Shown here piece after piece: positions 49,724 through 61,830 of a stretch of DNA of 64,000 bases. A model generated the notes under the pieces. It did not search any database. It worked only from the letters and a program-made list of their open reading frames with translations, and had not been told where the DNA came from. Origin of the DNA: Ricinus communis (Eukaryota; Streptophyta; Magnoliopsida; Malpighiales; Euphorbiaceae); the NCBI RefSeq assembly GCF_019578655.1, contig NC_063256.1, forward strand, positions 20,932,005-20,996,004. Reading direction: 5' to 3'. Both the position numbers and the translations under genes were made by a program. The first letter of the stretch is position 1; every line of letters starts with the position of its first letter.

Positions 49724-49788
49724 TTTTCTGAAATCAATCAAAACTAAATCAAGAAGAAGAAACCCATATCATTAAGAAGAAGAAAAGA

Positions 49789-52700
49789 ATGGGAAAAGAA
49801 AGGAGAGTAATAAAAAATAAGGGAAGAATATCAAGAATAGGGAGTTATGCAATATCTTCATCAATGTCAATGAGGGACCACAGGCAACAACCTTGCATTA
49901 CCTGCACAACTTTCAATATATTGGCTCCTATTTATAAACGCCTTAATCTTAACAATAACAAAAATTCCCGTGAAAGCGATTGTAGAGCCTATTGGCTCGC
50001 CAGAAACCATCGGATTTTGGATTCTTTGTTGCGAGAGAGATCTTCCATTATTTGTCTTCAGGTTTTTCTTGCTTTCGTATGTTCTTATTATCCTCTACCT
50101 ATAATGGGTTCTCTTTATTAATTAATTTTTGCTTTATGTTACAGGAATTCTGGTCAGGGAATGAAGAGCTGGTTAACATGTATGAAAAGAGATTGGGTGA
50201 TGCTGGCTATATCAATTTCCAGCTTCCACGCACCAACAACCGTGGTGATGGTACGGTACTCTTGCTATTCTTTTGTTCATTTCTCTGTTTTTAATTTCTA
50301 AGTTATAACGGCTTTCAATTTCAAATTTGCGTTTAAGATTTTAAAATAAGTCCTACCTGAACCATCATATATTGTGATTGTGATTACCAATCCAATATTT
50401 GTTTTATTCAATTGTCTTCTCCTCATTGCCTAATGGTCAAATTTTAAGAAATAAGGAACAGAGCTTGCAAATTTTTAGATTATATCTCCGAATGTCTTGG
50501 TTTTAATTACTAAATTGATAGAATAATTTTTCTATATTTTTCTAAATCAGGTTCAAGTTTTTCTCTTTCTTTTTTCCTTCTAATCTTATTTTGTTATATT
50601 TGTAACACTGTTACACAAACTTTCTGCAGTTACTAATCTGCAGAACTTCTTTGTTTTTTTTTTTTTTAACTTTATTTTTTTAGTTTCAGTTTCTTACTTG
50701 CTGGGGCCTCTTAAAAGACTTCATATTGGTGGCGCATTTCTCATTATAACATAAATGGTTTTCAAGTTTATTGTATGCCACTAACTCTCTTGGTAGCTAA
50801 ACGTACTTAGGAGGAGGAGTTACAATATATGCTTCTATTGACTAACTGCCCCTTTTAGGTATTTCAATTGAGGAATTCCAGTTAAATTGTTTTGTTGAAT
50901 TTGCTATGTGATTGTTTGACTTCCTAGGACTATTGACTGCTATACGCAAGGACTATTTCAGAGTTATTAATTATCGAGAAGTGCATTTCAATGATTTTGG
51001 CGATCGTGTTGCTCAGTTGTTACATGTCGAATTAGATGCCCCTTTTTCTCCATGCAGAAACAATGATACTTGCCAAGAAATTCTCATTGTGAATACCCAT
51101 TTGTTATTTCCCCATGATTCAAGTTTGTGTATAGTGCGATTGCATCAGGTCAGTGCATTTTCCATTTCTTAATTCGTTTTCTCTATCCCTTGTATGTTTT
51201 GACCATCCTCAATTTGACCTCTATCAACAATTATTCTAATAGGTTTACAAAATCCTGCAACATGTGGAATCATATCAGAAGGAATGCAAGCTTAGTCCCA
51301 GGCCCATTATCCTTTGCGGGTAAATGTAAATCTATAATTGTGTACTTCTAGCTAGATTCCATGCCTAAGTAAAACTAAGCCCTTTCTTTGGTCATCTGTT
51401 GCCTACTTTTCACAGTGATTGGAATGGAAGCAAAAGAGGGCATGTGTACAAGTTTCTTAGATCACAAGGTTTTGTATCATCATATGATGCTGCTCACCAG
51501 TACACTGATGCAGATGCTCACAAGGTCCTTGTTCACATGCTGACATAAATGTTTTGTTTTTTCTTGTAAGAATATCTCAGAAATGATAATTTATCTATAT
51601 TTATTTATTAATTTTTTGTTTCTCATTTCTTGCATTTTTGCGCCACAGTGGGTAAGCCATCGCAATCACCGTGGGAACATATGTGGTGTGGATTTTATAT
51701 GGCTTCTTAATCCTAATGGATACTGCAAACTACTAAAAACTAGTTGGAGTGAAGCAGTATTTGACATGTTCAAGGTCAGATTTTATTTTCTCATATTATC
51801 TAACCTTCTCAATTGCCCCTTTTTTTTTTATACTTCAATGGTATGTTGAACTTGTAATTTGCAAAAACAGTTAGATAGGAATGGTGCATCCTCTGTCTCT
51901 CATATGTGCTGTAGTCCAATTTAATGAATCTTTTTATGTTTTGCTGATAAGTTTTGACTTTTTTCTTACAAATTCTTATAAAATAGAGGGTAGGAGCCTC
52001 CTTTATCTGAACTTGAGATGATCTTGTATTCAGTGACTTAATTTCTCAGTATCGAGTGATGTATCAACTAGACATGATAAACAAATATCCATCCAGCTTA
52101 TCCTATAGAACTTTTATAATATTCTTCAACACTACAGAATTCTTGTTTTGACCTACAACTGCATATAATATATGAGAAAATAGGGGGTCAATTACCATCC
52201 AACTAAGTGGTTCTTATTCCCTATACTGTGATAGGGAAATGGCTTAACTAGATTGTTAATCTGCCCTACTTCCAGCAAAATTCATTTCCTTTTAGCTTAC
52301 CCGTGCTGAGTTCAATCAACTTCCTGATGGTATGTTTGTTTACATCAACTGGAGCTATTAATTCTTCATATTTATTCCCTTTTCTCTTTGAGAAAAAACT
52401 GCTGCAAATGCATCTCTAATGTCCCTCACATTATTTCCACTTCTTTTGATTACAGCCATCTTCTTGAGTAGCATCATGACTATTTTTAACCCCATGGGCC
52501 TTTCTATATATTTATTTTTATTTTTCTTTCAGATATAAATGGCTGCAAGCTATTATCTTGAATAGCAGCAAGACAATATTATTTGAACCCCTTGAATAAC
52601 TTTAGTCCACATTGCTATTAGTCAACTACTATTTGCATCTCTTGGATAAATGCTGAGCCAGGATTATCATTTTCTTGATGAATCTGTTGACTCCATTTTT

Positions 52701-54654
52701 TTTTACTTTGGATTTATTTTATACTATATTATCAGAAATTATTAAACCTTTGAACTGCTGTTTTCATCTCATCTGAACTTAATAATGTGCCACCACCACT
52801 TGCAATAATAGACTCAACATAAAAAAGAAACCTATCAAGCTGCTAATTCTTTGGTGCCTTGTATGGTTACTTTCCTTTTTCATACATTCTTTTCACCTTG
52901 TTTCGACCATTACATGATAAAAGTGCACTTTGTTATGTAAAAGTGATTATTAACAAAGTAAACTTTACTTCGTAAAAAACAAAGTTACCATAGAATTCTT
53001 CTAATTCTTAATGTATCTTAAAGCCTGATTTACTCCATTAAATTTTCATGGAATACTCATATTGGCATCTTTGAATATGCAATTAGATAATTTTGGGCTT
53101 CAGCAACAAGAAATAAAATTTTATTGATCAAAACCAAAGAATACACAGAAAACAGATTGCTTTAAGCAATCAAAACAAAGGAAGCCAAAATTAGAAGACT
53201 TCCAACAATGAGTCAAGTAACTGTACCTAGTTCCAGTATAGGAACTGCTACTGCTACAAAGTTTAATCAAACAGAACTCCTCTCTCAGAATTCGCTTGAC
53301 AGAAAACTCACTGTTCTCATCCCATTAGCTATTCTGCTTTGCCAACTAACCTCGCTCCTCTTTTAAAGGATCTCTACTAATATAGCTTGCTGTTAAGACT
53401 TTCTTCCAAATGCCAGAAGAGAAGGGACATTGAAAGAAAGGAAGCTGGCCTGTTTCACAGCACTACAATGATAATTTTTTCATTAGTTTCTAATTTTGGG
53501 GAGAGATTTGAATTTTAAAGAGGATTTTTTTTTTAAATTTTCTTTTCTTTCCTAAATTCATTCCCAAATCTCCTTGCATATCTAATAAATTTTCATTAAT
53601 ATAGTTTTCTTGAGAGTGTCAATAGTATATCATTTTCTCATTAGTTTCAAATTTGGAGATGTACTTGGATATCAAAATTTTAAAACGGCAAGACAATCTT
53701 CTTCACATGCACTCTATAACAGTGAACTTTTTCATATTTTCAGTATCTACTACGGAGAGCTTCACTTACTGAAGAGGATGCTTTTGCTTTTCTGAAGGCT
53801 GATAAGGATGGTGATTGCATTACCTACGTCGGTTTCTGTGACGCTCTTCGACAGGTCTGAAAAGTCTTGGAAGTGGTTTACTTCATGTTTCTTTTGTTGT
53901 GGTTACGCTGTAGGATGGTATATCTGCTTCTCACAAATGTGAACCTACAAACTGTCTATTAATTACAGCTTAAATTAACTGGCCATCGCCATGGACTCTG
54001 TGCTGAAGAGACAAAGGACTTATGGCTCCAAGCAGACATTGATGGAAGTGGTCTCCTTGATTACAAGGAATTCCAGGTAACCAACTTAAAATGAATATAT
54101 TGAATGTATTTCACTTAAACAATCAGGGTACTCCAATCCCCAAAATAATTTTCTGGCAATGCAATCGCTTTGCAAACTCTAGCACCGGGACAAGCAAACA
54201 ATGGTGATTATGCCTTGAAGCATAAGCAATACGCGAGTCATTTTCCTTAAATCATATGCGTCCCTAAAATATACATCCTGCAGTTGCAGGGTGGTCTGCC
54301 ATGTCCTTTAGATTAACTAGGTTCCAAGATGCAACTGCTTAAAAGTATGCTTTCTTAGACTTTTTAATTTTACTTCAAATATTATTGGTATATTAAGGAG
54401 TTTCGAAACTGCAGCAGCGAATTTGGAATCCTGCATCTGCAGAGCAGAAAGATGAAATTACCAATGAAGATGAAGATGGCATTCCTAGGGATAGGCAAGA
54501 GCAAACCATTGGTTTCAGTGTGGAGAATGCAGTACTTTTCCCTCCTGAAGCGGAGAAAGGAAGATGGCCTGAAAATTATTCTCTTTCCGACCATGCCAGA
54601 CTCACAGTGGTATTCTCACCAATAAGAATGCCATGCTCGCAAGCAATATCCTGA
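49789..54654 (+). CDS. EF-hand endonuclease/exonuclease/phosphatase family protein (At1g02270 type)
   Basis: Nine coding exons: 49,789-50,061; 50,145-50,250; 50,928-51,148; 51,243-51,319; 51,416-51,524; 51,649-51,774; 53,744-53,854; 53,969-54,076; 54,415-54,654. They total 1,371 bases and 456 residues, and all introns are GT-AG. The start is the first ATG after an in-frame stop at 49,729. The Mg-dependent EEP (DNase I/CCR4-like) fold shows CTTFNILAPIYKR (about 41-53), CLQEFW (catalytic Glu about 92), VNTHLLF, CGDWNG (about 225-230), GVDFIW (about 275) and, near the end, LSDHARLTVVF. Two EF-hands (about 313-375) lie before that last motif; the second loop, DIDGSGLLDYKE, is canonical, the first is not. 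The plant family is annotated as calcium-binding; the substrate is unknown to me. Length is close to the Arabidopsis protein (roughly 480). There is no signal peptide. It is the only intact gene here. Confidence 0.92.
53086..53478 (-). mobile_element. Short LTR-like insertion in intron 6
   Basis: A less AT-rich block of about 375 bases (53,095-53,469) is flanked by GATAATTTT on both sides (53,086-53,094 and 53,470-53,478). On the minus strand it can be read from TGTAGTGC to GCCCA and ends with a CAATAAAATTTT polyadenylation-like word, as copia LTRs often do. A 9-base duplication would instead suggest a Mutator-type transposon, but I see no terminal inverted repeats. It probably is a solo LTR or a small retroelement, antisense to the gene. 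Confidence 0.45.
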
Positions 54655-55300
54655 CGGACCTCAAACAAAACATAGGCATACATTTTGTAAATAGAAAACA
54701 TAAGGGATGGACAGAAGAAGAGGCCTGTGGATAGGTTGTGATACGGACACTTAGTGAGCGCATGGGATTTCATTGCAGACATCTTGAAGTTCTTCCTTGA
54801 TGGAGCATTCATCAGATGATTCTTGCAACAACTTCGATGGGCCCTTGAGTCAAGTCTTTTGCTTCCTCGCAAACTAGGCCGTACACTGACAAACCAACTT
54901 GAAACCTGCTCTTGGTAATATTGTGAGCTCACCTGTAGGCATTGGCAGATTGGAGTAGCTTTCTGGGCCTGTTTTAGTCTTCTGCTCTCTTCTCTTGTCG
55001 ATTAGGAAAAAGACAAGGTAAAAGAGGGGAAGACGGAAAAGAAAAGGAGGTGGAAATAAGGAAGAAGGAAAGCAGGTGCAGATGTTACTTGGTAGGTTCA
55101 AGCAGCTAGGCATCACATTTTGTACAGTGGTGACCCTTATAGTGATCCATGCATTTGGATCATAGTTTAATGGTTCTTGTCCCCTAAATTGAAATTGTGC
55201 AGAAATTTCCATTGGATTATCTGGTTTCCTGGTATATTTCTTTCATCAAGGAATTTGAAAATGTACTAATTTCAGCCTCTGAAAGGTGAGGGGACAAGCC
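54655..55300 (+). other. Probable 3' untranslated region of the EF-hand nuclease gene
   Basis: Composition stays gene-like for about 600 bases after the stop. No AATAAA is found in it; the first is at 55,547. Plant genes often lack a canonical signal, so the end of the transcript cannot be set. Confidence 0.45.
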
Positions 55301-56659
55301 ATGTACTTTACAGTTTTATCAGTCATTCTAGGCTCAGGTTTCTGGCCATCTTGAAAGAACGTTAGCAAACAATTTGATAGTAAACTATAGAAATATCAAA
55401 TTTGATGTTCACAATAAGAATGCAAGGGAAGAATAGAATCAAGTATTATTCAGTCAGATATTTTTGCAAATAGTACCGGAAGTTAAAAGATCAATCTGCA
55501 ACATCCCCTTCACCTTCTCCAATTAAAAATAGTAGCTTATGTCTTAAATAAACTATATATATATATATTATATAATATTCTTAACAAATAGCTGTTATTT
55601 TTTAGGATAAAGTTCAAAAAGCTATCTTGTAGATTGACTTTTTTTTCACTTTAAGGACATTTTTTATATTAAAGAAATACCACGTATTTCATTTTTTTAG
55701 CAATTTTTAAGTACATATTTATATTTTTATTATTTTTATATAGTTTTGCATGTGTTTAATATATACTATTACTAAATTATAATTTTACAAGCAATGTAAC
55801 ATCTAACAATACATTAAAGAATTTATAAATATATTAAAAACTAATTTTAAAAAATAATTTTTTAAATTTGATTAAAATTAAAAGATATATATTTTATTAA
55901 TTTTTTTATGATTATAAAATATCTAATTAGATGGTAAATTAATTAAAAATATTTATTTTATTAAATATTTATATTTCTATTCATATTTACAATCTAAAAA
56001 TGAAAAGAATATTAAATGTACTTAAAAAATATTAAAGAAATAAAACACATGTTATTTTTTTTATACAAAAAAATACATTTATCATTTGAGTATAAAAGCG
56101 CCAAACCAAATACTTGTTTTTTAAACTTTAATCTACTTTTTATTATTGTAAACAGATAACTATATTCAATTTAATGTTTGTTATATAATATGTTAAGTAA
56201 TTATATATATCATAAATTAATCTATTTATTTAGCATACTAAATATTTTTTAATAATTTTAAAAAATATAATTAGTTAACAGATTAACAATAATTAATAAA
56301 AATATTTATTAAATAATTCATATTTATTAGCTATTGTTTACTATCAAGCTATCAACTACAGTATACAGACTCTTGAGCAAGTACAGTGCGGAGACAAAAC
56401 AATTAGTTGTCTAAAATATAATATTTTATAGCAACATTTATATTATAATGTATAAATACTATTGTACTGGATAATCTATAACACAAACAAAATTAATTGA
56501 ATCAATATAGACGAGGAGCTCTCTCTTTTGCCAAATTGGCAGCGATGAATTTATAACATCGCGAAAACTTCTTCATATGAGTGAAAAGAGTATCATATAT
56601 GGTTAGAATTGTTCTCAAATCTTGAATTATTTTGTCATGTAATTTTACTCTAATTCTAT
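55301..56659. other. AT-rich intergenic sequence
   Basis: I see no gene, RNA gene or element. A short TA run is at about 55,554-55,570. Confidence 0.5.
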
Positions 56660-57020
56660 ATTTTATATGTTTTATAATCTAAATGCTTATAATTCCTATA
56701 AATCTGATTTTCTTTTTAATAATTTTAAAATTAAAATCTAGTTTCCACATGTTCTTATATGTTTTATCATCTAAATTCTTATAATTCCTATAAATCTTAT
56801 TTTCTTTTTAATAATTTTAAAATTCAAATATAGTTTCCACATGTTCTTATATGTTTTGTCATCTAAATTCTTATAATTCCTATAAATCTTATTTTCTGTT
56901 TAATAATTTTAAGATAAAAATCTAGTTTCCACATGTTGTTATATGTTTTATCATCTAAATTCTTATAATTCCTATAAATATTTTTTTTTTAATAATTTTA
57001 AAGTTTAAATTTAGTTTCCG
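56660..57020. repeat. Tandem repeat, 92-bp unit, four copies
   Basis: The word TTATAATTCCTATAAAT starts at 56,687, 56,779, 56,871 and 56,963, an exact 92-base spacing. Each unit also has TTTAATAATTTTAA and AGTTTCCACATGT. Unit 4 carries small changes. No coding content is seen. Confidence 0.9.
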
Positions 57021-57059
57021 CATGTAGATTTGAACATGAATCTTCTTGGTAAGAGAATA

Positions 57060-57560
57060 AATATAAAAAAATTTAAATTTATTTATAGCCAAAATCTGAT
57101 TATATGATTAAGAAATAATTATAAAAATAGTATTTGAACTCATTAAGATATGATAATTAAATGTTTAAATTTTTAAAAGTTATAATTTAGTGTATGAACT
57201 TAGTAAATATTTACAACATAATGTATATAGCAGGTAAACAAGAAGTTACATGTTCTTAATTTTCTCATCTCTTGAACCTAGTTGTTACAACTAGATATAA
57301 AAATGAAACAAAAAACGAGTCCTCCCCCCCCCCAAATCCTTTCGAATTGCGAAACACATTAAAATTCAATATAAGTCTAAGTTCCGAAAATAAAAAATTG
57401 AAAGGAGGGGTCAAATCAAACTTTTTTTTATCCATCAACTTCTTAAAAGATATTGTGTCAACTTATTAAAATTTAATAGTTAAGTGTTTAAGCTTTTAAC
57501 AGTTATAATGAAGTGTATAAAACTAAAAATTATTAATATTTGACTATATGAAATCAGTCA
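57060..57560 (+). repeat. Left arm of a long inverted repeat
   Basis: Segments such as ATAATTATAAAAATAGT, TTTAAATTTTTAAAAGTTAT and AATTTAGTGTATGAAC recur as reverse complement at 60,150-60,450. Each arm contains the same motif twice. The arms enclose the solo LTR at 57,925-60,083. It is probably an old terminal-inverted-repeat transposon of the MULE or MITE kind. Confidence 0.5.
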
Positions 57561-57924
57561 TTATATATATATATATAATCTAATGTACTCTATATTTTCA
57601 TAGTGAAAGATAATATCTATATGAAAGAGGGTAAATTTTTCATATAGACAATAAAAATTATAAAAATAGATAAAAGTATATAAATAAATATTATACATGT
57701 CATAATGAGATATATTAATAATTAATATTATAGTCAAGATTATTATTACCATCCTCAATAATGATCTATTTTGTTTTAGATGTTTGTAGTAATGGCTTGA
57801 AGAAGAAAATGTGTTGCTTAAAATTAGATAGAGATTTCTTTCAATAATTGATAAAAATATAATGAGAAAAATATAATGATGGTAGTAGAAAGAGTGGTGT
57901 ATTAATATATTAAAAGTAGATATT

Positions 57925-60083
57925 TGTCACCATCCATTTTTTGGATCTAGATCATGAGAGAATTACAGAAACCCGATGATGAAAGTTACTGCTTTTCTCG
58001 AGTATCAGAGATTGAGAAGGGACGAATCCGAGAAAAGGATGGGAATAATTAGATTTAAAATTATTTTTTTAGAATCAATTTGGATTCAATTGACAGAAAA
58101 TTAAAGATTTGAGGATAAAACGACAGTTCTCACGAGTTCAGGAACTAAATTGTTAAGATTTTTCAAAAACATTTGCTCCCTAGAGCCAATCGGCTCTCTA
58201 CATAACCAATCAGCTTAGCATAGAGCCAAATCGGCATTGTGCAGAGCCGATTAGCTCTACACGGGGCTAATTGGCTATTTTTCAAATTTTGACGCTATTT
58301 TTTGTGCATTTTCGATCTAAAATGCCAAAAATTGGTAAAAATAAGTTTCTAGAAGGTATTTATGATAATTATTGAAATTTTTAAATATTTTCTGATGATA
58401 ATTGTTTGAAATTAAAAGAATCAATCCTTTTTTATTTGATATTAATCTAATAAGGGAGAGGGATAATTACAATATATTTTTTATATAATTGAATAATTAT
58501 TAGTATCTCCTAGGGTTTCTTAACCTTACTACTATAAATAGAATAGTATGGCCTAGGTCAAGGGGAGCAGTAGAGTTAAGCATAAAAAACTAGAGCAAAA
58601 ATTCATATCGATGTACAGAGAAAAAGCCCTTAGCAAGCCACTAAGAAAGAACTCTCAAATTAGGAAATCTATTGAAGAATGATATAAACCTTTCTGAAAA
58701 CCCAAAAAGCAGAACTGGATTCTCATCCTCTCTTTGATTCAACAACTTCCTCATCTCTTAAGACTTACAGAATGACAACTAATGGTGACAACCTGAGGGT
58801 TCCCCTACATCAACATCTTTTTTGTTATTGCTTCTAATTATATTTTTATCTATAAAAGACATGTTAGCAATTTTTTTTGTTTATTCTACATAATTCACAT
58901 CATTAGATTAGAATTCCATTATGTTTAGTATGTTGATTTTATTAGATTTTAAATATGATAATAAGAACACCTAGGTTAAAATATGATTTAATTAGGATTT
59001 TGAATTAGATTGGTTAATAATAGATATAATTAGGTTATTTTTCATTTTCTTGTTAATTATACGTATTCTAACTAATTTCTTTTCCTTCTGTGCATGTAAA
59101 AATCGGTTCTAGGCATGAAAATTGAGAAACAAATTGCAGAAAACCACTACAAGCCTCTAGGGTCGATTCGGCTTTGCATTGAGCCAATCGGCTCTTCACC
59201 CTGAGCCAATTAGCTGTGTATATTATTATGCTAATTTTCAATTTTCTTGATGTATTTTGGCAGTTTCTATACTGTAACTTAGTTTTTTAGGATTTTCTTT
59301 ACTTTCTTAGTCATAGGTGGGTTATAATAGCTAGATTTATTTTATGCTCTTTATTTTTGCTTTTATTTGTGATAGATGCCAAATATATGTTGTATGATTG
59401 CTTTACTAAAACTGGTCAAATAGACTTAGGCCTTAAAATTAGACTTGGCATGAAATCTATAGTCCATTAACTTAATTAAGATGGTAATTGAGCTTTAATT
59501 TAAAATTCATATAGACTTAATGAGCTTTGCCATGCTTAATTAGGTTAAATTAGGCCATATTAGATTTAGGATCGCTGAATTGGATCTGTTCATAAAAATT
59601 AGTCAATTAGGCTTAAAGAGTGAAAATTAAAAGCATACTCTATAATTGGGTTAGACTAGGTAGGGCTTTGTATATAATTAATTAGTAAGTTAGGGTAATA
59701 ACTTTGATTGTATGGATTGAGCTTTAATAAAATGGTCTATATTTAGGTGGACCTCACATGTTATAGTGCTTCATGTGTAAAAATATTTATATTACATTTA
59801 TAGGGAATAACTCGTTAAATTATAAAATTAAAACAAATATATATATATATATATATATAAGGAAGTTGGCTTCCGGATCCATCTCTGGATTTGTGACGTA
59901 AGCTTCCTTATGGAATCAAGAAACGTCACTCATTAGTAAAAGTGTCCTGATTTTTCGGGTGGCGACTCTCATCTCCACGCTAGTCTTTGTGATTAGTTAG
60001 CGTGTTTCCAATTATGTTGAAAAGCCTTCGAGTGCCGTAGTCGCTAAATACACTTGGGTGCACACCTGAAACCACTGCCCATA
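57925..60083 (+). mobile_element. Solo family A LTR, copy 4
   Basis: It starts TGTCACCATCC and ends CTGCCCATA, about 2.16 kb, aligned along its length with copy 1. A TATA-like word is at 58,532-58,539. Palindromic word clusters lie at 58,183-58,272 and 59,155-59,217, and an (AT)n run at 59,837-59,859. It is flanked by ATATT (57,920-57,924) and ATACT (60,084-60,088), a 4-of-5 match that fits a decayed target duplication. No primer site or gag follows, so it is a solo LTR left by recombination. Confidence 0.85.
59837..59859. repeat. (AT)n microsatellite inside the LTR
   Basis: AT repeats that the other LTR copies lack at this place. Confidence 0.9.
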
Positions 60084-60149
60084 ATACTGGTTAAAAATTT
60101 TCTCGTCATTTCATTCCTTTTAATCTACTAAGCTGATAATATGTATTTT

Positions 60150-60450
60150 AGGGTTACAAGTCCGTAATTACTATTGACTTGCTATGTACACTCAATTGTA
60201 AGTATTTACTAAATTCGCATACTAAATTATGACTTTTAAAAGTTTAAATACTTGATTATCAAATTTTAACAAATTCACATACCACATCTAACTTTTTTAT
60301 ATAGGTTATTGGTTCCATACACTTAAATGTTAATAATTTTTGGTTTCATACACTAAATTGTAACTTTTAAAAGTTTAAATACTTGATTGTTAAGTTTGTA
60401 CACTATTTTTATAATTATTCCTATGATTAAACCTATACAAATTTTATTAG
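60150..60450 (-). repeat. Right arm of the long inverted repeat
   Basis: It is the reverse complement of parts of 57,060-57,560, for example ACTAAATTGTAACTTTTAAA followed by AGTTTAAATACTTGATTG. The motif is present twice (about 60,222 and 60,352). Confidence 0.5.
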
Positions 60451-60721
60451 TGAAATAACCTGTGCGATCCAGTGGGTGAAATTAAAATAAAAAAGTATAA
60501 AGTGAAATATTAAATTTATGTGTCAAGATTAGAATATGAGTAAATACAATATTATATAGTAATATAAATATAAATATAATATTATTTCCTTAGATATCAA
60601 AAGGGTTCAAAATATATTGTTCATAAAATAAATGACTCGCATAAAGTATGTTTCATCTAATGTTGTAGTTGTCATTGTATGCAAGCTAAGTCATATCAAC
60701 ATATTACATATTTACTTATTA
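60451..60721. other. Short spacer
   Basis: AT-rich sequence between the inverted repeat arm and the minus-strand LTR. Nothing is recognised. Confidence 0.4.
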
Positions 60722-61545
60722 TGGACGGCGATTTTGGGAGCATACCCAAGTATCTTTAGCGATTATGGCACTGTAAGACTTTTCAGTCTAATTGAAAACA
60801 TGCTAACAAATCAATAAGATTAGTGCGGAGATGGGATTCGCCACCCGGGTAATCATCAGGACACTTTTACTAATGAGTGATATTTCTCAAATTCCATAAC
60901 GAAGCTTACGCCACAGCATCCGGAGATGGATCCGGAAACCAACTTCCTTATTTGTGTATATTAGTCTTTAAAATTATTGTTAACAAAATATTCCCTATAA
61001 ATGCAAGCAACTTTATAGACATGTATGCCAAAACAACACATAATACACCTAAGTCTAGCCTATTTTATTCAAACCCAGCCTATATTTAAGTTATTAATCT
61101 AACTTATTAACCAATTATGTACAAGGCCCTCCTATTCTAGCCCAATTACATGTTATGCTCTTTGGATCCCAACTTTAAGCCTAATGGACTAGTTATTATA
61201 AGAAAGCCCATTCATTGTGATCTCCACCCTAATTAAGTTAAAATCCTAACTAAATATGCTAAAGCCCGCTAGTCTAATTGGATTTTAGGGTTTAGGCCCA
61301 GTTAAGGTGGATTAGCCTATTAGACTATCAAATTCATGTTGGATCAGTTTTTAGCCTTAAGTTTATATGGCCTATTTTTATTTGTCAGTCACTTAATGAT
61401 GTATTGAGTTAACATACAATAAACAAAAATAAAGAAAACAGAGCAGAAAGGAAAACCCTAACTATTACAATCCGCCTACAACTACGATTGCAAAATCAAA
61501 AAGACCTAAAGCTATACTGAGCCGGGTCAAAAGCAACAAGCGGGT
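60722..61545 (-). mobile_element. Family A LTR, copy 6 (partial 3' LTR, minus)
   Basis: It follows 62,519-63,335 closely, including the block with GGATCC and GGTGGCGAATCCCATCTCCG (minus). It ends near ATCGCCGTCCA (60,722). The upstream two thirds of the LTR are missing; the junction with gag is near 61,545. Confidence 0.75.
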
Positions 61546-61830
61546 TAGCCAGTATAACAAGAGCAGCAAGTGGGACTTGTTTGCAGCCATCCCAGTCAGG
61601 AGTTTGCTGAAGTTCCTCCCGAATCACACCCTTCTTCGATTACAACATTCTTAAGGAACTTAACGTTTTGTTCGTTGGATCTTTCATTGACCATCTCTTC
61701 TTGGCGTATCAATTTCTAAATGCTCTAACACAGTTCTGATTCTTGAGAAAATGAGTATTCTTTCTAGCCTCCCATTGTCTTGCCTCTTCCAACCCACATG
61801 AGAGTCTATATGGCTAAAAAAGAAAATGTT
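61546..61830 (-). pseudogene. gag: Family A gag stub, minus-strand element
   Basis: On the minus strand the first part of gag can be read (IDSHVGWKRQDNGRLERI), and then RGVIREELQQ- and MAANK-like words matching elements 1 and 2. The start codon reads ATA, as in element 2. The frame is lost at 61,545, where LTR sequence begins. Nothing of pol remains. Confidence 0.7.

Noticed and set aside
52921..52980. Short AAGT/AAAGTTA repeats in intron 6, considered as a hairpin element
   Set aside because: GTAAAAGTG and GTAAAC words are only loosely repeated, and no stable inverted repeat can be defined.
54576..55212. Minus-strand frames of 118 and 112 codons after the nuclease gene
   Set aside because: They overlap the last exon and 3' untranslated region of the nuclease gene and show no domain or splice structure.
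57319..57333. Run of C residues in CCTCCCCCCCCCC
   Set aside because: A simple homopolymer; no function can be inferred from it.
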